From assembly GCF_001905735.1 (NCBI RefSeq), contig NZ_LISW01000002.1, positions 842,426 to 906,425 on the forward strand: a DNA stretch of 64,000 nt. The letters run 5' to 3'. The stretch's first letter is position 1, and every line of letters starts with the position of its first letter. This DNA comes from Streptomyces sp. CB01249. Lineage in GTDB: Bacteria > Actinomycetota > Actinomycetes > Streptomycetales > Streptomycetaceae. This document shows positions 36,372 through 44,872 of this stretch, in pieces. Under the pieces are notes generated by a model. It was not told the DNA's origin. It saw only the letters and a list, made by a program, of their open reading frames with translations, and ran no database searches. The translations under genes were made by a program, and so were the position numbers.

Positions 36372-37085
36372 TCAGCAGGTGCCGAGGTCCTCCCAGACGC
36401 CCCACTCGCCGGTCGTGCCGGGCTGGTCGCCCTGGACCCACCACTTGGCGCGCCAGGTGTGCCCGTTGTACGAGACCGTGTCGCCGCCGTTGTACACGCG
36501 GCCGGCCTCCCACGCCGAGGCGGCGCAGTCGCCCGGGTCGCCGCCGTCACCGTCGCCGGGGGTGCCGCCCCCGCCGATCTGGAGGTCGATGCAGGCGTAG
36601 AACGCGTTGGCGGTGTCCGCGATGTTCCAGACGGCCAGCACCTTCTGGCGGCCGGAGTAGCTGCCGAAGTTCACGTGGTGGGTCTTGGTGGCGCCGGGCT
36701 GGGCGCCGTTGTCGTTGAACTCCGCGATCTTCGAGCCGCCGATGTAGTACTGCCAGGTGCTCGTGGCGTGGCGGGCCGTCAGGGTCCAGGAGAAGTCGGC
36801 GGAGCTGCCGACCGGGGTGGCCTTCCAGCCCTTGCTGTCGTTGTCCAGCTCGGCGAACTGCGCGTTTCCTCCGCTACAGCTCATCAGGCCCTTGGGGCCC
36901 TCGACGCTCTGCGGCTCGTACTTGATCTGGCCGCAGTCGACGGTGCCCGCGGCGCACTGGGCCTGGCGGCTCGGCGGCGAGGAGACGTAACCGTGCGCGC
37001 TGGCCGTGGTGGCCGGCAGGACCACCGCGAGCAGGGGGGCGACTCCCGCACCGAGCACGAGGGCCAGTTTTCGCTTCGCGTTCAT
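36372..37085 (-). CDS. AA10 lytic polysaccharide monooxygenase with CBM5/12 chitin-binding domain
   Basis: 237 residues. After a signal peptide ending TTASA the mature protein begins HGYVSSPPSRQAQC, where the N-terminal His is half of the copper histidine brace; the second His is expected in WTLTARHATSTWQYY. Copper-dependent oxidation of chitin by this AA10 domain (about 30-170) opens crystalline chitin. A Gly/Asp linker leads to a C-terminal CBM5/12 (AWEAGRVYNGGDTVSYNGHT, then AKWWVQGDQPG). AAGGAG precedes ATG 37085. A DasR-like palindrome lies about 190 bp upstream, consistent with N-acetylglucosamine control. Confidence 0.95.
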   Translation of the reverse strand: MNAKRKLALVLGAGVAPLLAVVLPATTASAHGYVSSPPSRQAQCAAGTVDCGQIKYEPQSVEGPKGLMSCSGGNAQFAELDNDSKGWKATPVGSSADFSWTLTARHATSTWQYYIGGSKIAEFNDNGAQPGATKTHHVNFGSYSGRQKVLAVWNIADTANAFYACIDLQIGGGGTPGDGDGGDPGDCAASAWEAGRVYNGGDTVSYNGHTWRAKWWVQGDQPGTTGEWGVWEDLGTC

Positions 37086-37270
37086 GCCAACTCCTTCGCT
37101 GGGGACTGCCGCGGGGTGACGGCAGCGGTCGGACATGCCCGCACCGGGCAGCGGCCTCGTCAGGGGGGTGCCGGCGCGGTGGGGGCAGGGGTACGGCCGG
37201 TGGCGAGGGGGGAGCCGCCCGCAGCCCCCGCGCACGCCGGTGGACGCCCGGGGGCGACCACGGCTCACCT

Positions 37271-37286
37271 TAGGTCTAGACCATAC
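37271..37286. promoter_or_regulatory. DasR-like operator upstream of the LPMO gene
   Basis: TAGGTCTAGACCATAC contains the exact 10-bp palindrome GGTCTAGACC at 37273-37282, the core of the known DasR site (TGGTCTAGACCA). It lies between the LPMO start and the 3' end of the LuxR gene. Confidence 0.7.
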
Positions 37287-37356
37287 TCATGGGCGTGTAC
37301 TCGTCAATAGGGCCTGTACGTCAAGAGGGCTTGTACGCAAGGATCTTGACGGAGCA

Positions 37357-40200
37357 TCATGGCGCGGGCCGGGTCATCACGATCCGTGCGATCTCCACCC
37401 GGGACCGCGCCCCCAGCTTCCGGTAGGACCGGGTGAGCGCCGCCTCCACGGTCTTCACGCTGAGCGTCAGGCCCGCCGCGATCTCCCGGTTGGTCGCCCC
37501 CTGGGCCACCCGCGTCACCACACTGCGCTCCGTCGAGCTCAGCCGCTCCGGCCACGCCCGGTCGTCCACCTGGAACAGCGGCGCCTCCTCGGCCCGGTCC
37601 CGCTCCGCCCGGACCCCCGCGACCCAGGCCCGCGCCCCCGCCGCCGTGAACACGCGCAGCGCCTGCGTGAACGCGGCATGCGCGGCGCCCTCGTCGCCCA
37701 GGCGGCGGCGCACCCGGCCCAGCGCCACCCGGGTCCGCGCCTCCTCCAGGACGTACCCGGCGGCCCGCAGCCGCGCCGCCGCCTCCTCGTAACCCACCGC
37801 CGCCGCCCCCAGCCCGCCCCGCGCCTCGCACACCGCCGCGGCCGCCCGGTCCAGGGCCGCCAGGACACCGGCGCGGCCGAGCCGGGCCGCCTGGGCGCGC
37901 GCCCGGTCGATCACCGACTCCGCCTCGTCCACCGCCCCGGAGCGCGCCAGGGCCTCCGCGAGGTCGGCGTGCCAGCGGCGGGTCGCCGGGTCGCCCTGAC
38001 CCTGGGCGCTCTCCAGCTCCGCCGTCCGGCGCAGCAGCGCGGCCGCCCGCCCGGACTCGCCGCCGAACAGCCGGATCCGGCCCTCCGCGTGCAGCGCTCT
38101 CGGCAGGAAGAGCCGGTCGTCGTCGTCCTCGCTGTGCCGCCTCGCCGCCTCCGCCGCCGCCAGGGCCTGGCTCAGGCTGCCGCCCGCGGTCTCGGCCAGC
38201 GCCACCGCGTACCAGGCGGGCCCCTGGCTCAGCCCCGCCCGCTCCGTGATCCGCAGGCTCTGCCTGGCCATCGACAGCGCCTGGCGGCAGCGCCCGCGCT
38301 GGATCTCCAGCTGGGCGAGACCGATCAGGCACTGGCTCAGGCAGTCCGCCGACCCCCGCTGCCGCAGCGTGTACACGAGCGTCCGCAGCTCCGCCCGCGC
38401 CTCGTCCAGCTGGTCGTGCGCCAGGTGGAAGCGGTGCTTGAGGTAGATCGGCCCGTTGTGGTGGCTCATCGCGTACGCGTCGTGCGGCGCGGCCAGCGCG
38501 GCGGCGAGCGTCGACTCCGCCTCCGGGCGCCCGAGGAACAGCTCCAGGGACGCCTGCTGGGTCAGCGCCAGCACCTCGGTGCGCCGGTCGCCCGCCCGCG
38601 CGGCGAGCCCCGCGGCGCGCGCGGCGTGATCGCGGGCCCGCCCGGCCGAGCCGCCCACCATCCACGCGTGCCAGCTCATCCGGTAGTGCAGCGGCGCCAG
38701 CAGCCCGGGGTCGTCGCCCGCGTCCCGTACCGCCTCCGGGAACACGTCCGCGATCTCCGACATCGCCTGGCCCGAGGCGTCCACGACCACCGTCCAGGCG
38801 CGCACCCGGTCGGCGGGCCGGACCGCGTCGCCCAGCACCTCGTACGCCAGCTCCCGGGCGAAGTCCAGGTCGCCCGCGTCCAACGCGTCCTCGGCCGCGG
38901 TCAGGCGGCGGGCCGTGCCGGTGTGCGCGGAGTCCGCCGGGGTGTGGCGCGCCGCGAGCCGCCCGAGCCGGGCCGCCGTGCCCGGTGCGCCCCGGCGCCT
39001 GGCCGCCGACGCCGCCTCCACCAGCCGGTCCGCGACCGCCGGGTCGGTCCCCGCCGTCAGCCGGGCCAGGTGGTGGGCCCGCTCCACCGGGTCGTCGGCC
39101 GCCTCGGCCAGCGCGCGGTGCGCGTCCAGCCGCAGCGCGTACGGGGCCCGCGCCTCCAGCACCATCGGCGTGAGCGGGTCGGCGAACCGCAGCGCGCCCC
39201 GGTCCGGCGGGGCCAGCAGCCCGTGCCGTACGCAGGTGTCGACGTCCGCCGCGGCCTGCCGGCAGCCCGCCCGGCGCAGCAGCTCCACCGTCGGGCGGAC
39301 CGCCGCGCTCGCGGTGAGCAGCAGCTGCCGGGCCCGCGCCGGGAGGGCCTCCACCCGGTCCAGCACGGGACGGCTCAGCGATTCCGGCACCGGCAGCGGC
39401 TCCCAGGCGTCGGGGAGCGGCGCCCCGGCGGCGGCCGACTCGTGCAGCCCGGCGGCGAGTTCGAGGGCGGTACGGGGATTGCCGGACGCGGCCTCGTGGA
39501 GGCGGGCGGCGAGCTGCCGGGGCCAGGCGGGTCCGCCGTGCAGACCGTGCGCGTCGAGCACGTCCGCGATCCCGCGCACCGTCAGGGGCGGCAGCGGCAG
39601 CGTCCGTACCGGCTGCGGGCACAGCTCGCGCGCGGCCGGGGCGTCCGGGCCGGTGTGCGGCGCGGTGCGCAGGGTGGCGAGCACCGCGTGGTGCGGGCCC
39701 GAGCGGCGGGCCAGGAACAGCAGGACCCGGGCCGTCGGCTCGTCCAGCCACTGCACGTCGTCCACGACCAGTAGCAGCGGGGCATCCGAGGCGAGCGCGG
39801 CGAGCACCTTGCGTACGGCGACCCGCAGGACCAGCGCGTCCCGGCCGCCCGTGGGGTCGGTACCGGCGGGCGGCGTCCCGCGCAGCAGGGCGCCGTCGAG
39901 CACGGCCCGCTCATGGGCGGCCAGCGGGGCCAGGGCCTCGTCACCGGCCGGGCCCAGCAGGTCGATCAGCCCGAGGAACGGGCTGTCCCGGTCGGCCGGG
40001 GACGGGGAGCAGCGCAGGACCCGGTGACCGCGTGCCGCGAGGCCATCCGTGATCCGTGCCGCCGCCGTGCTCCTGCCGATGCCCGCCGGGCCGGTGAGGA
40101 GGACGGAGCCGCCACCCTCCAGGTGGGCACGGGCGGCCTCGCGCAGCGCGGCACGGGTGGAGCTGGGGGCGGCGGAACGGTCGTGTCCGGTGCGGGTCAT
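37357..40200 (-). CDS. large LuxR (LAL) family transcriptional regulator
   Basis: About 947 residues. The N-terminal AAA ATPase has VLLTGPAGIGRSTAAARI as Walker A, with Arg in place of the usual Lys, and LLLVVDDVQWLDEPTARVLL as Walker B (about 155-170). A long Ala/Arg-rich TPR-like helical region follows, and the C-terminal LuxR HTH is LSSTERSVVTRVAQGATNRE, then IAAGLTLSVKTVEAALTRSYRKL. LAL regulators activate pathway genes on ligand and ATP binding. ATG 40200 is preceded by GAAGGGG. It sits amid chitin-degradation genes and may regulate them. Very high GC gives long frames on both strands; this one has the domains. Confidence 0.92.
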   Translation of the reverse strand: MTRTGHDRSAAPSSTRAALREAARAHLEGGGSVLLTGPAGIGRSTAAARITDGLAARGHRVLRCSPSPADRDSPFLGLIDLLGPAGDEALAPLAAHERAVLDGALLRGTPPAGTDPTGGRDALVLRVAVRKVLAALASDAPLLLVVDDVQWLDEPTARVLLFLARRSGPHHAVLATLRTAPHTGPDAPAARELCPQPVRTLPLPPLTVRGIADVLDAHGLHGGPAWPRQLAARLHEAASGNPRTALELAAGLHESAAAGAPLPDAWEPLPVPESLSRPVLDRVEALPARARQLLLTASAAVRPTVELLRRAGCRQAAADVDTCVRHGLLAPPDRGALRFADPLTPMVLEARAPYALRLDAHRALAEAADDPVERAHHLARLTAGTDPAVADRLVEAASAARRRGAPGTAARLGRLAARHTPADSAHTGTARRLTAAEDALDAGDLDFARELAYEVLGDAVRPADRVRAWTVVVDASGQAMSEIADVFPEAVRDAGDDPGLLAPLHYRMSWHAWMVGGSAGRARDHAARAAGLAARAGDRRTEVLALTQQASLELFLGRPEAESTLAAALAAPHDAYAMSHHNGPIYLKHRFHLAHDQLDEARAELRTLVYTLRQRGSADCLSQCLIGLAQLEIQRGRCRQALSMARQSLRITERAGLSQGPAWYAVALAETAGGSLSQALAAAEAARRHSEDDDDRLFLPRALHAEGRIRLFGGESGRAAALLRRTAELESAQGQGDPATRRWHADLAEALARSGAVDEAESVIDRARAQAARLGRAGVLAALDRAAAAVCEARGGLGAAAVGYEEAAARLRAAGYVLEEARTRVALGRVRRRLGDEGAAHAAFTQALRVFTAAGARAWVAGVRAERDRAEEAPLFQVDDRAWPERLSSTERSVVTRVAQGATNREIAAGLTLSVKTVEAALTRSYRKLGARSRVEIARIVMTRPAP

Positions 40201-40323
40201 CGGGGCCCCTTCGCGCGCAGCCTTGTACCCTCGCCGCCCGTGCGACGGGGCCCGCCCATGACCAGGCCCGAATGTAGGACCGGCCGGGGGCGGGGTCAAC
40301 GGGGCGTCGGTTCACGTGCGTCG

Positions 40324-40360
40324 ACCGGTCACGGCGCGTGCGGCGCGCGCCGTGACCGGT
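40324..40360. terminator. hairpin terminator downstream of the M4 protease gene
   Basis: A perfect 15-bp stem, ACCGGTCACGGCGCG (40324-40338) and CGCGCCGTGACCGGT (40346-40360), with a 7-nt loop. It is just past the stop of the minus-strand M4 gene. Confidence 0.85.
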
Positions 40361-40385
40361 GATCCCCCGTCAGGCGGTCAGGGGC

Positions 40386-42572
40386 TCAGCACGCGCCCCC
40401 GTCCGTCCACACCGCCCAGGAGCCCGGGGCACCCGGCTCCGCACCGGTGGAGTACCACTGCGAGGTGTAGGTGTGGCCGTTGTACGCGACCCGGTCGCCC
40501 GGGGCGTACGGGGTGGTGGCGCTCCAGGCCGGGAGGTCGCCGCAGCCGCCGGGCGGGTTGCCGTCGTCGTTGACGGTCCAGGTGAAGGCGGCGGTGCCGG
40601 TGGCGCCCGCGGTGTTCTTCGCGGTGACGGTCACCGACGAGGTGCCCGCGGTGGTCGGGGTGCCGGTGATGCGGCCGGTCGAGGCGTTGACCGACAGTCC
40701 GGCGGGCAGGCCGCTCGCGCTGTAGGTGAGCGTCGAGCCGCCCGGGTCGCTCGCCTGGATCTGGAGCGAGACGGCGGTGCCCACGGCGGTCGTCTGGTTG
40801 CCGGGATTGGTCACCGAGGGCGAGCCGGGCTGGCTGCCGCAGGTGCCGGGGACCGGGTCGGCGCCGGTGACACTGACCGCCGCCCAGGCGGCCTCGATGG
40901 TGTTGTACTCGGTGCAGTGCGCGCCGTAGAGGTCGGCCGCCGCCTTCAGCGAGTCGATGCGCGCCTGGTGGTAGTTCTCGCGGCTGTTGGCGTACGTGGC
41001 CAGCGCCTTGAACCAGATCTTCCCGGCCTTGTCGTTGCCGATGCCGGTGACCGTGGAGTTGTTGCAGGTCGGGCTGTTCCCGTAGCCGTGGTTGCCGCTG
41101 CCGACGGCGGCGAGGAAGAACCAGTGGTTGAGCGGGCCCATCGAGTAGTGCGGGTCCAGGCCGCCGTTGTTGCTGTTCCAGCAGTCGGGCGAGGAGCCGT
41201 CCAGCGAGGGCTGGTTCATCCAGCGCAGCGGCTGGTTGTTGCCGCTGATGTTGATCAGTTCGCCCATGGTGTAGTCGGGCTTGTCCACGGGGTTGTCGGC
41301 GTAGAACTCCACCAGCGTGCCGAAGATGTCGCTGGTGCCCTCGTTCATGCCGCCGGTCTCACCGGTCTCGTCCCAGCCGGTGAGCGCGCCGCTCACGCCG
41401 TGCGCCATCTCGTGCCCGGCGACGTCGAGTTCGACCAGCGGGCGCTGGTTGCCCTGGCCGTCCCCGTACGTCATCTGGCTGCCGTCCCAGAAGGCGTTCA
41501 CGTACGCGTTGCCGTAGTGGGTCCGCGAGGGCACGCCCCGGCCGTCGCCGAAGATGCCGCTGCGGCCGTGGGCCGTCTTGAAGTAGTCGTACGTCATGGC
41601 CGCCCCGTAGTGCGCGTCCGCGCCGGCCGACGCCGGGTCGCTGGGGGAGCCGTTGCCGAAGGTGCCGGTGGAGCTGGTGAACAGCGAACCGGTGCCGTTG
41701 GTGGCGTGGTTGAGGTTGGTCGTGTAGCCGTTGCCGTGCGAGGGGTCCTGGAGGCTGTACCCGCTGCCGGACTGGGTGGCGTCCAGCGACACCTGGCCGC
41801 TGTAGATCGAACGGCCGGTGACCGCGGTGGCGGCGGCGGACGGCGCGGGTGCGGCGGAGTCGGTGGCGGTGGCTCCGCTGGTACGGGCCTGAGCCGCCCG
41901 GCCCGCCGGTGCGAAGGTGCTCACCTCGTCCCGGGTGCGCAGGACCTTGCCGGAGTGCGCGTCCACCAGGACGTGCAGCCGACTGGGCGTCTGGTCCGCG
42001 CGGACCCCGCTGACCACGGTCTCCCAGACCAGGGCGGACGCGGTGCCGTCCAGCTGCACGGCGAGGTGGGGCGTCGAGACCGTGTCGGCCGAGCCGTCGA
42101 ACGCCTTCTCCGACAGCTTCGCGGCGCGCGACGCGGCGAGCCAGGGGGTGGTGGACAGCGCGGGCGCGGCCTCGGCGGCGCTGGTCAGCGACTCGTAGCT
42201 GCCGTCGCTCTTCAGGTGGACGACGACATCGCCGCCGTACGCCGGCAGGCCCTTGTACGTGCGGTCGAAGCGCACGGACGCGGAGCCGTCGCGGTCGACG
42301 ACCAGATTCCGGACCGTGAAGGCGTCCGATCCACTGCGGTGCGCGACGCGCCCGTGCGCCGCCAGGGCCTTCTTCGCGTCGGCCTCGGCATCGCGCCGGA
42401 CGGCGGCCGTGGGATTCGTCGTGTACGGGGCCGGGGCGAAGGCATGCGGACCGGCGGTGGGGGAGGGGGCGGGCGGCGCCGGGGCGGCCGACGCGACGGG
42501 AAGGGCGAGGGCGGAGGCACACGCACAGGCCAGAGTGGCCGTCAGAAGCCTCGTGGCTCTTCGTATGTACAT
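40386..42572 (-). CDS. secreted M4 (thermolysin-like) metalloprotease with Ig-like and CBM5/12 domains
   Basis: 728 residues. Signal peptide about 1-30. A propeptide with FTP and PepSY regions covers roughly 55-215. The M4 catalytic domain (about 255-570) has the zinc motif VAGHEMAHG at 385-392 and the third ligand Glu in NEGTSDIFG near 411; the His in the C-terminal active-site helix is in AVGSGNHGYGNS. A putative Ig-like domain (about 585-668, NPGNQTTAVGTAVSLQIQAS) and a C-terminal CBM5/12 chitin-binding domain (LPAWSATTPYAPGDRVAYNG) follow. It should be exported and processed to attack protein in chitin-rich material. ATG 42572. Divergent from the small secreted gene. Confidence 0.95.
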   Translation of the reverse strand: MYIRRATRLLTATLACACASALALPVASAAPAPPAPSPTAGPHAFAPAPYTTNPTAAVRRDAEADAKKALAAHGRVAHRSGSDAFTVRNLVVDRDGSASVRFDRTYKGLPAYGGDVVVHLKSDGSYESLTSAAEAAPALSTTPWLAASRAAKLSEKAFDGSADTVSTPHLAVQLDGTASALVWETVVSGVRADQTPSRLHVLVDAHSGKVLRTRDEVSTFAPAGRAAQARTSGATATDSAAPAPSAAATAVTGRSIYSGQVSLDATQSGSGYSLQDPSHGNGYTTNLNHATNGTGSLFTSSTGTFGNGSPSDPASAGADAHYGAAMTYDYFKTAHGRSGIFGDGRGVPSRTHYGNAYVNAFWDGSQMTYGDGQGNQRPLVELDVAGHEMAHGVSGALTGWDETGETGGMNEGTSDIFGTLVEFYADNPVDKPDYTMGELINISGNNQPLRWMNQPSLDGSSPDCWNSNNGGLDPHYSMGPLNHWFFLAAVGSGNHGYGNSPTCNNSTVTGIGNDKAGKIWFKALATYANSRENYHQARIDSLKAAADLYGAHCTEYNTIEAAWAAVSVTGADPVPGTCGSQPGSPSVTNPGNQTTAVGTAVSLQIQASDPGGSTLTYSASGLPAGLSVNASTGRITGTPTTAGTSSVTVTAKNTAGATGTAAFTWTVNDDGNPPGGCGDLPAWSATTPYAPGDRVAYNGHTYTSQWYSTGAEPGAPGSWAVWTDGGAC

Positions 42573-42902
42573 AGGAACGGGGGTGTCCTTTCACCTCGTA
42601 CAGGCGGAATCCGGCCACCGTCCCGTGGGGTGGTGAGGGCGGTGCCGACGCACGAGTGTGGGGAGCCGTCCGGCGGGGCTGCCAGGCACCCGGCGAATGC
42701 CGAGGGGTTTCCCTATGCGGGCCCCGGGCCTCCCGATTGGACTGGACCAAATATGGGCAACGCTCTTGTCAGCGTGGCCGGATGTGTGCAGGATTCTTCA
42801 CGCGATCTCCCGATGTGTCAGGAAACCTGCACATACGGGGAGTTGGGCGGATCGCGGCGAGTTCCCCATCACTGGACCCACCCACTGGACCCAAGGAGTC
42901 AC
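42573..42902. other. 330-bp divergent promoter region
   Basis: It separates the M4 protease gene and the small secreted protein gene, so it should hold promoters for both. The only strong signal is the palindromic ATTGGACTGGACCAAAT at 42736-42752. Overlapping short frames have no RBS or domain. Confidence 0.6.
42736..42752. promoter_or_regulatory. DasR-like palindrome between M4 protease and small secreted protein genes
   Basis: ATTGGACTGGACCAAAT is an imperfect palindrome with TTGG and CCAA arms, resembling the DasR site TGGTCTAGACCA but with a changed centre. Weaker than the sites at 37271 and 44685. Confidence 0.4.
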
Positions 42903-43229
42903 ATGTTCGGGAAGCGCAGTGTCATAGGTACCGCGGCCCTTGCCATGACCGCGGTCGGCGCGATGCTGACGGCGGCCCCCTCCGCCCAGGCGGCGCCGAC
43001 GGGCTGCTCGGTCTCCTACGGGGGCGGTGCCGGCAGCACGATCTCCAGCCTGTGCACAGGCGGCACCGGCCACCACCGCGTCCACGCCGTGCTCAACGCC
43101 CTGGACCCGCGCCTTCCGCAGCGGATCGTCCTCGGCGACTGGGCCCCGGTGGGTCAGGCCTCCGTCGCCACCAACCCGTGGGGCGCGGGCTACATCCAGT
43201 CCGTCTGGACGGAGACCGTCGACTGGTGA
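42903..43229 (+). CDS. small secreted protein of unknown function
   Basis: 108 residues. A signal peptide (KRSVIGTAALAMTAVGAML, cleavage near AQAAPTG) is followed by an ~76-residue mature protein with two cysteines, in GCSVSYGGG and SSLCTGG, likely a disulfide. The rest reads HHRVHAVLNALDPRLPQRIV then GYIQSVWTETVDW. I do not recognise a family. CCAAGGAGTCAC precedes ATG 42903, a strong start signal. It sits between the M4 protease and chitinase genes downstream of a DasR-like palindrome, so it is probably part of the same chitin response; it could be an accessory to secretion or an inhibitor. Confidence 0.75.
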   Translation: MFGKRSVIGTAALAMTAVGAMLTAAPSAQAAPTGCSVSYGGGAGSTISSLCTGGTGHHRVHAVLNALDPRLPQRIVLGDWAPVGQASVATNPWGAGYIQSVWTETVDW

Positions 43230-43241
43230 CCGTACGCACGA

Positions 43242-43277
43242 CCGAGGGGCGGCTGCCGGTGCGCAGCCGCCCCTCGG
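43242..43277. terminator. bidirectional hairpin terminator
   Basis: A perfect 15-bp stem, CCGAGGGGCGGCTGC (43242-43256) and GCAGCCGCCCCTCGG (43263-43277), with a 6-nt loop, between the convergent small secreted gene and GH18 chitinase. Confidence 0.85.
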
Positions 43278-43284
43278 GGTGTTC

Positions 43285-44670
43285 CTAGCGGTGGGAGAGC
43301 CCGCGGTCGACGGCCGTGATCAGCTCGCCGTTCTCGGTGTCCCCGTCCAGCGACCAGAACATCGCGCCGCCGAGCCGGTGGTCGCGGATGTACGCGGTCT
43401 TGGTGCGCAGCACCTGGGGGTCGTCGTAGGTCCACAGCGTGGTGCCGTCGAACAGCCAGGCGCTGCCGTCGCGCGTGTTGCGGTGCACCTTGTACGTACC
43501 GGATTCGGCCAGCTTCTTGAGGGCCTTGTAGTCCTCGTAACCGGCCGCCCAGGTCGCCGGGGCGGGGCCCGCCGCCGGTTGGCCGAGGCCGTCGCCGCCG
43601 CCGGTCACGCCCGTCCAGCCCTGGCCGTAGAAGGGCATGCCCATCACCAGCTTGCGCGCCGGGGCGCCCCGCTTCAGCCAGTCGCGCACGGTCCGGTCGA
43701 CGCTGTAGTCGTTCTTCGCGTACAGCGCGGACTGCTGGGCCGTCTTCGCCTCGCCGGAGACGTGGAAGTCGTAGCCCTGGAGGTTCACGAAGTCGAAGTC
43801 CCGCATGATGCGCGGCACGTCGAACCCGGCGTCGATCTTCTCGGGGGACGCCGGGACGAACGCCGAGAGGTCGTAGTGCTTGGGCTTCGCGCCGTGGTGC
43901 CGGCCCTTCTGGGCCTGGGCGGTCTTCCTCGCGTACGCGTCGAGCTGGGTGCGGAACTCGTGGACCAGGGCGGTGAAGTTCCGCTTGTCCTCCGGGCGGT
44001 ACACCGTGTCGGTGTCACCGGCGGATCCCGGCCATTCCCAGTCGATGTCGATGCCGTCGAAGAGCCCGGCCGCCGCGCCCTCGCCGCCGCGCGTCCCGTC
44101 CACCGGCAGGTTGCCCTTGATGTACAGGTCGATGCAGGAGGAGACGAGCGCCTTGCGCGACGCGGCGGTGCGGGCCGCGTCGGAGAAGTGCGTGGACCAG
44201 CTCCAGCCGCCGAGCGAGATCATCACCTTCAGACCGGGGTGCTTGGCCTTGAGCTCCCGCAGCTGGTTGAAGTTGCCCGCGAGCTTCTGGTCGTCGGTGT
44301 CGGCGGTCCCGTCCACGGAGCCGGCCGCGTCGAGCGGACGGACGTAGTCCGCCCAGGCGTCGGCCTCGCCGGGCACATTGCCCGTGAAGCACTTGCCGTC
44401 CGCGCTGACGTTGCCGAACGAGTAGTTGACGTGGGTGAGTTTGGCCGCGGTGCCGCTCGTCTCCAGGTCCTTGACCTGGAAGTCACGTCCGTACACGCCC
44501 CATTGGGTGAAGTAGCCGACGCGCTTGTAGCTGGGCGCGGAGCCGTGGTGGCCGTGCCCGCCGCCGTGACCGCCGTGCCCGGACGAGGCGTTGGCGGCGG
44601 GGGAGAAGGAGGCCGCGAGCGTGACAGCGCAGGCGGCGATGGCGAGTGAAGACAGGGTTCTTCGACGCAT
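43285..44670 (-). CDS. secreted GH18 chitinase
   Basis: 461 residues. A signal peptide (about 1-29) is followed by a Gly/His-rich segment (SGHGGHGGGHGHHG) and a single GH18 TIM barrel. Catalytic motif DGIDIDWEWP is at about 205-214 with Glu 212 as the acid; KVMISLGGWSWST is the SxGG strand. FMNLQGYDFHV-like block (FDFVNLQGYDFHVSG) and GMPFYGQGW mark later strands. An endochitinase is predicted. No CBM is present, unlike the LPMO and protease nearby. ATG 44670. A palindrome TTGGTCTGGACCAA lies 15 bp upstream, suggesting DasR-type control. Divergent from a GntR/HutC gene. Confidence 0.96.
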   Translation of the reverse strand: MRRRTLSSLAIAACAVTLAASFSPAANASSGHGGHGGGHGHHGSAPSYKRVGYFTQWGVYGRDFQVKDLETSGTAAKLTHVNYSFGNVSADGKCFTGNVPGEADAWADYVRPLDAAGSVDGTADTDDQKLAGNFNQLRELKAKHPGLKVMISLGGWSWSTHFSDAARTAASRKALVSSCIDLYIKGNLPVDGTRGGEGAAAGLFDGIDIDWEWPGSAGDTDTVYRPEDKRNFTALVHEFRTQLDAYARKTAQAQKGRHHGAKPKHYDLSAFVPASPEKIDAGFDVPRIMRDFDFVNLQGYDFHVSGEAKTAQQSALYAKNDYSVDRTVRDWLKRGAPARKLVMGMPFYGQGWTGVTGGGDGLGQPAAGPAPATWAAGYEDYKALKKLAESGTYKVHRNTRDGSAWLFDGTTLWTYDDPQVLRTKTAYIRDHRLGGAMFWSLDGDTENGELITAVDRGLSHR

Positions 44671-44684
44671 GAGGCCAGAAGTTA

Positions 44685-44698
44685 TTGGTCTGGACCAA
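44685..44698. promoter_or_regulatory. DasR-like operator upstream of the chitinase gene
   Basis: TTGGTCTGGACCAA has perfect six-base arms (TTGGTC / GACCAA) around TG. It closely matches the DasR consensus and sits in the promoter region between chitinase and the GntR gene. Confidence 0.7.
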
Positions 44699-44781
44699 AC
44701 GGGGTCAAGGGTTTGGCAAAGGCGGTTTAAAGGGGTTCTGGTCCACGCGCGGCGGACTATGCGCAGGCCCGCCCAATGTCA

Positions 44782-44794
44782 TCACTTCGAGTGA
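44782..44794. promoter_or_regulatory. candidate operator before the GntR gene
   Basis: TCACTTCGAGTGA is a short palindrome (TCACT, TCG, AGTGA) about 80 bp before the GntR start. It could be the regulator's own site. Confidence 0.3.
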
Positions 44795-44872
44795 AACTGT
44801 GGCCTGCGCTTGCGATCCGGAACCCACGGTTGCGACGCTGTCGCAGTCCGTCAACCTCTTGGGGAGTGGCCT

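Noticed and set aside
37135..39774. An 879-codon open frame on the plus strand opposite the LAL regulator
   Set aside because: It is the antisense of a gene with clear ATPase and HTH domains; the sequence is Arg/Gly/Pro-rich with no domain or RBS, as expected from high GC.
40359..42902. N-terminal extension of the small secreted protein back to 40359
   Set aside because: The extension lies opposite the M4 protease; a strong RBS and signal peptide place the start at 42903.
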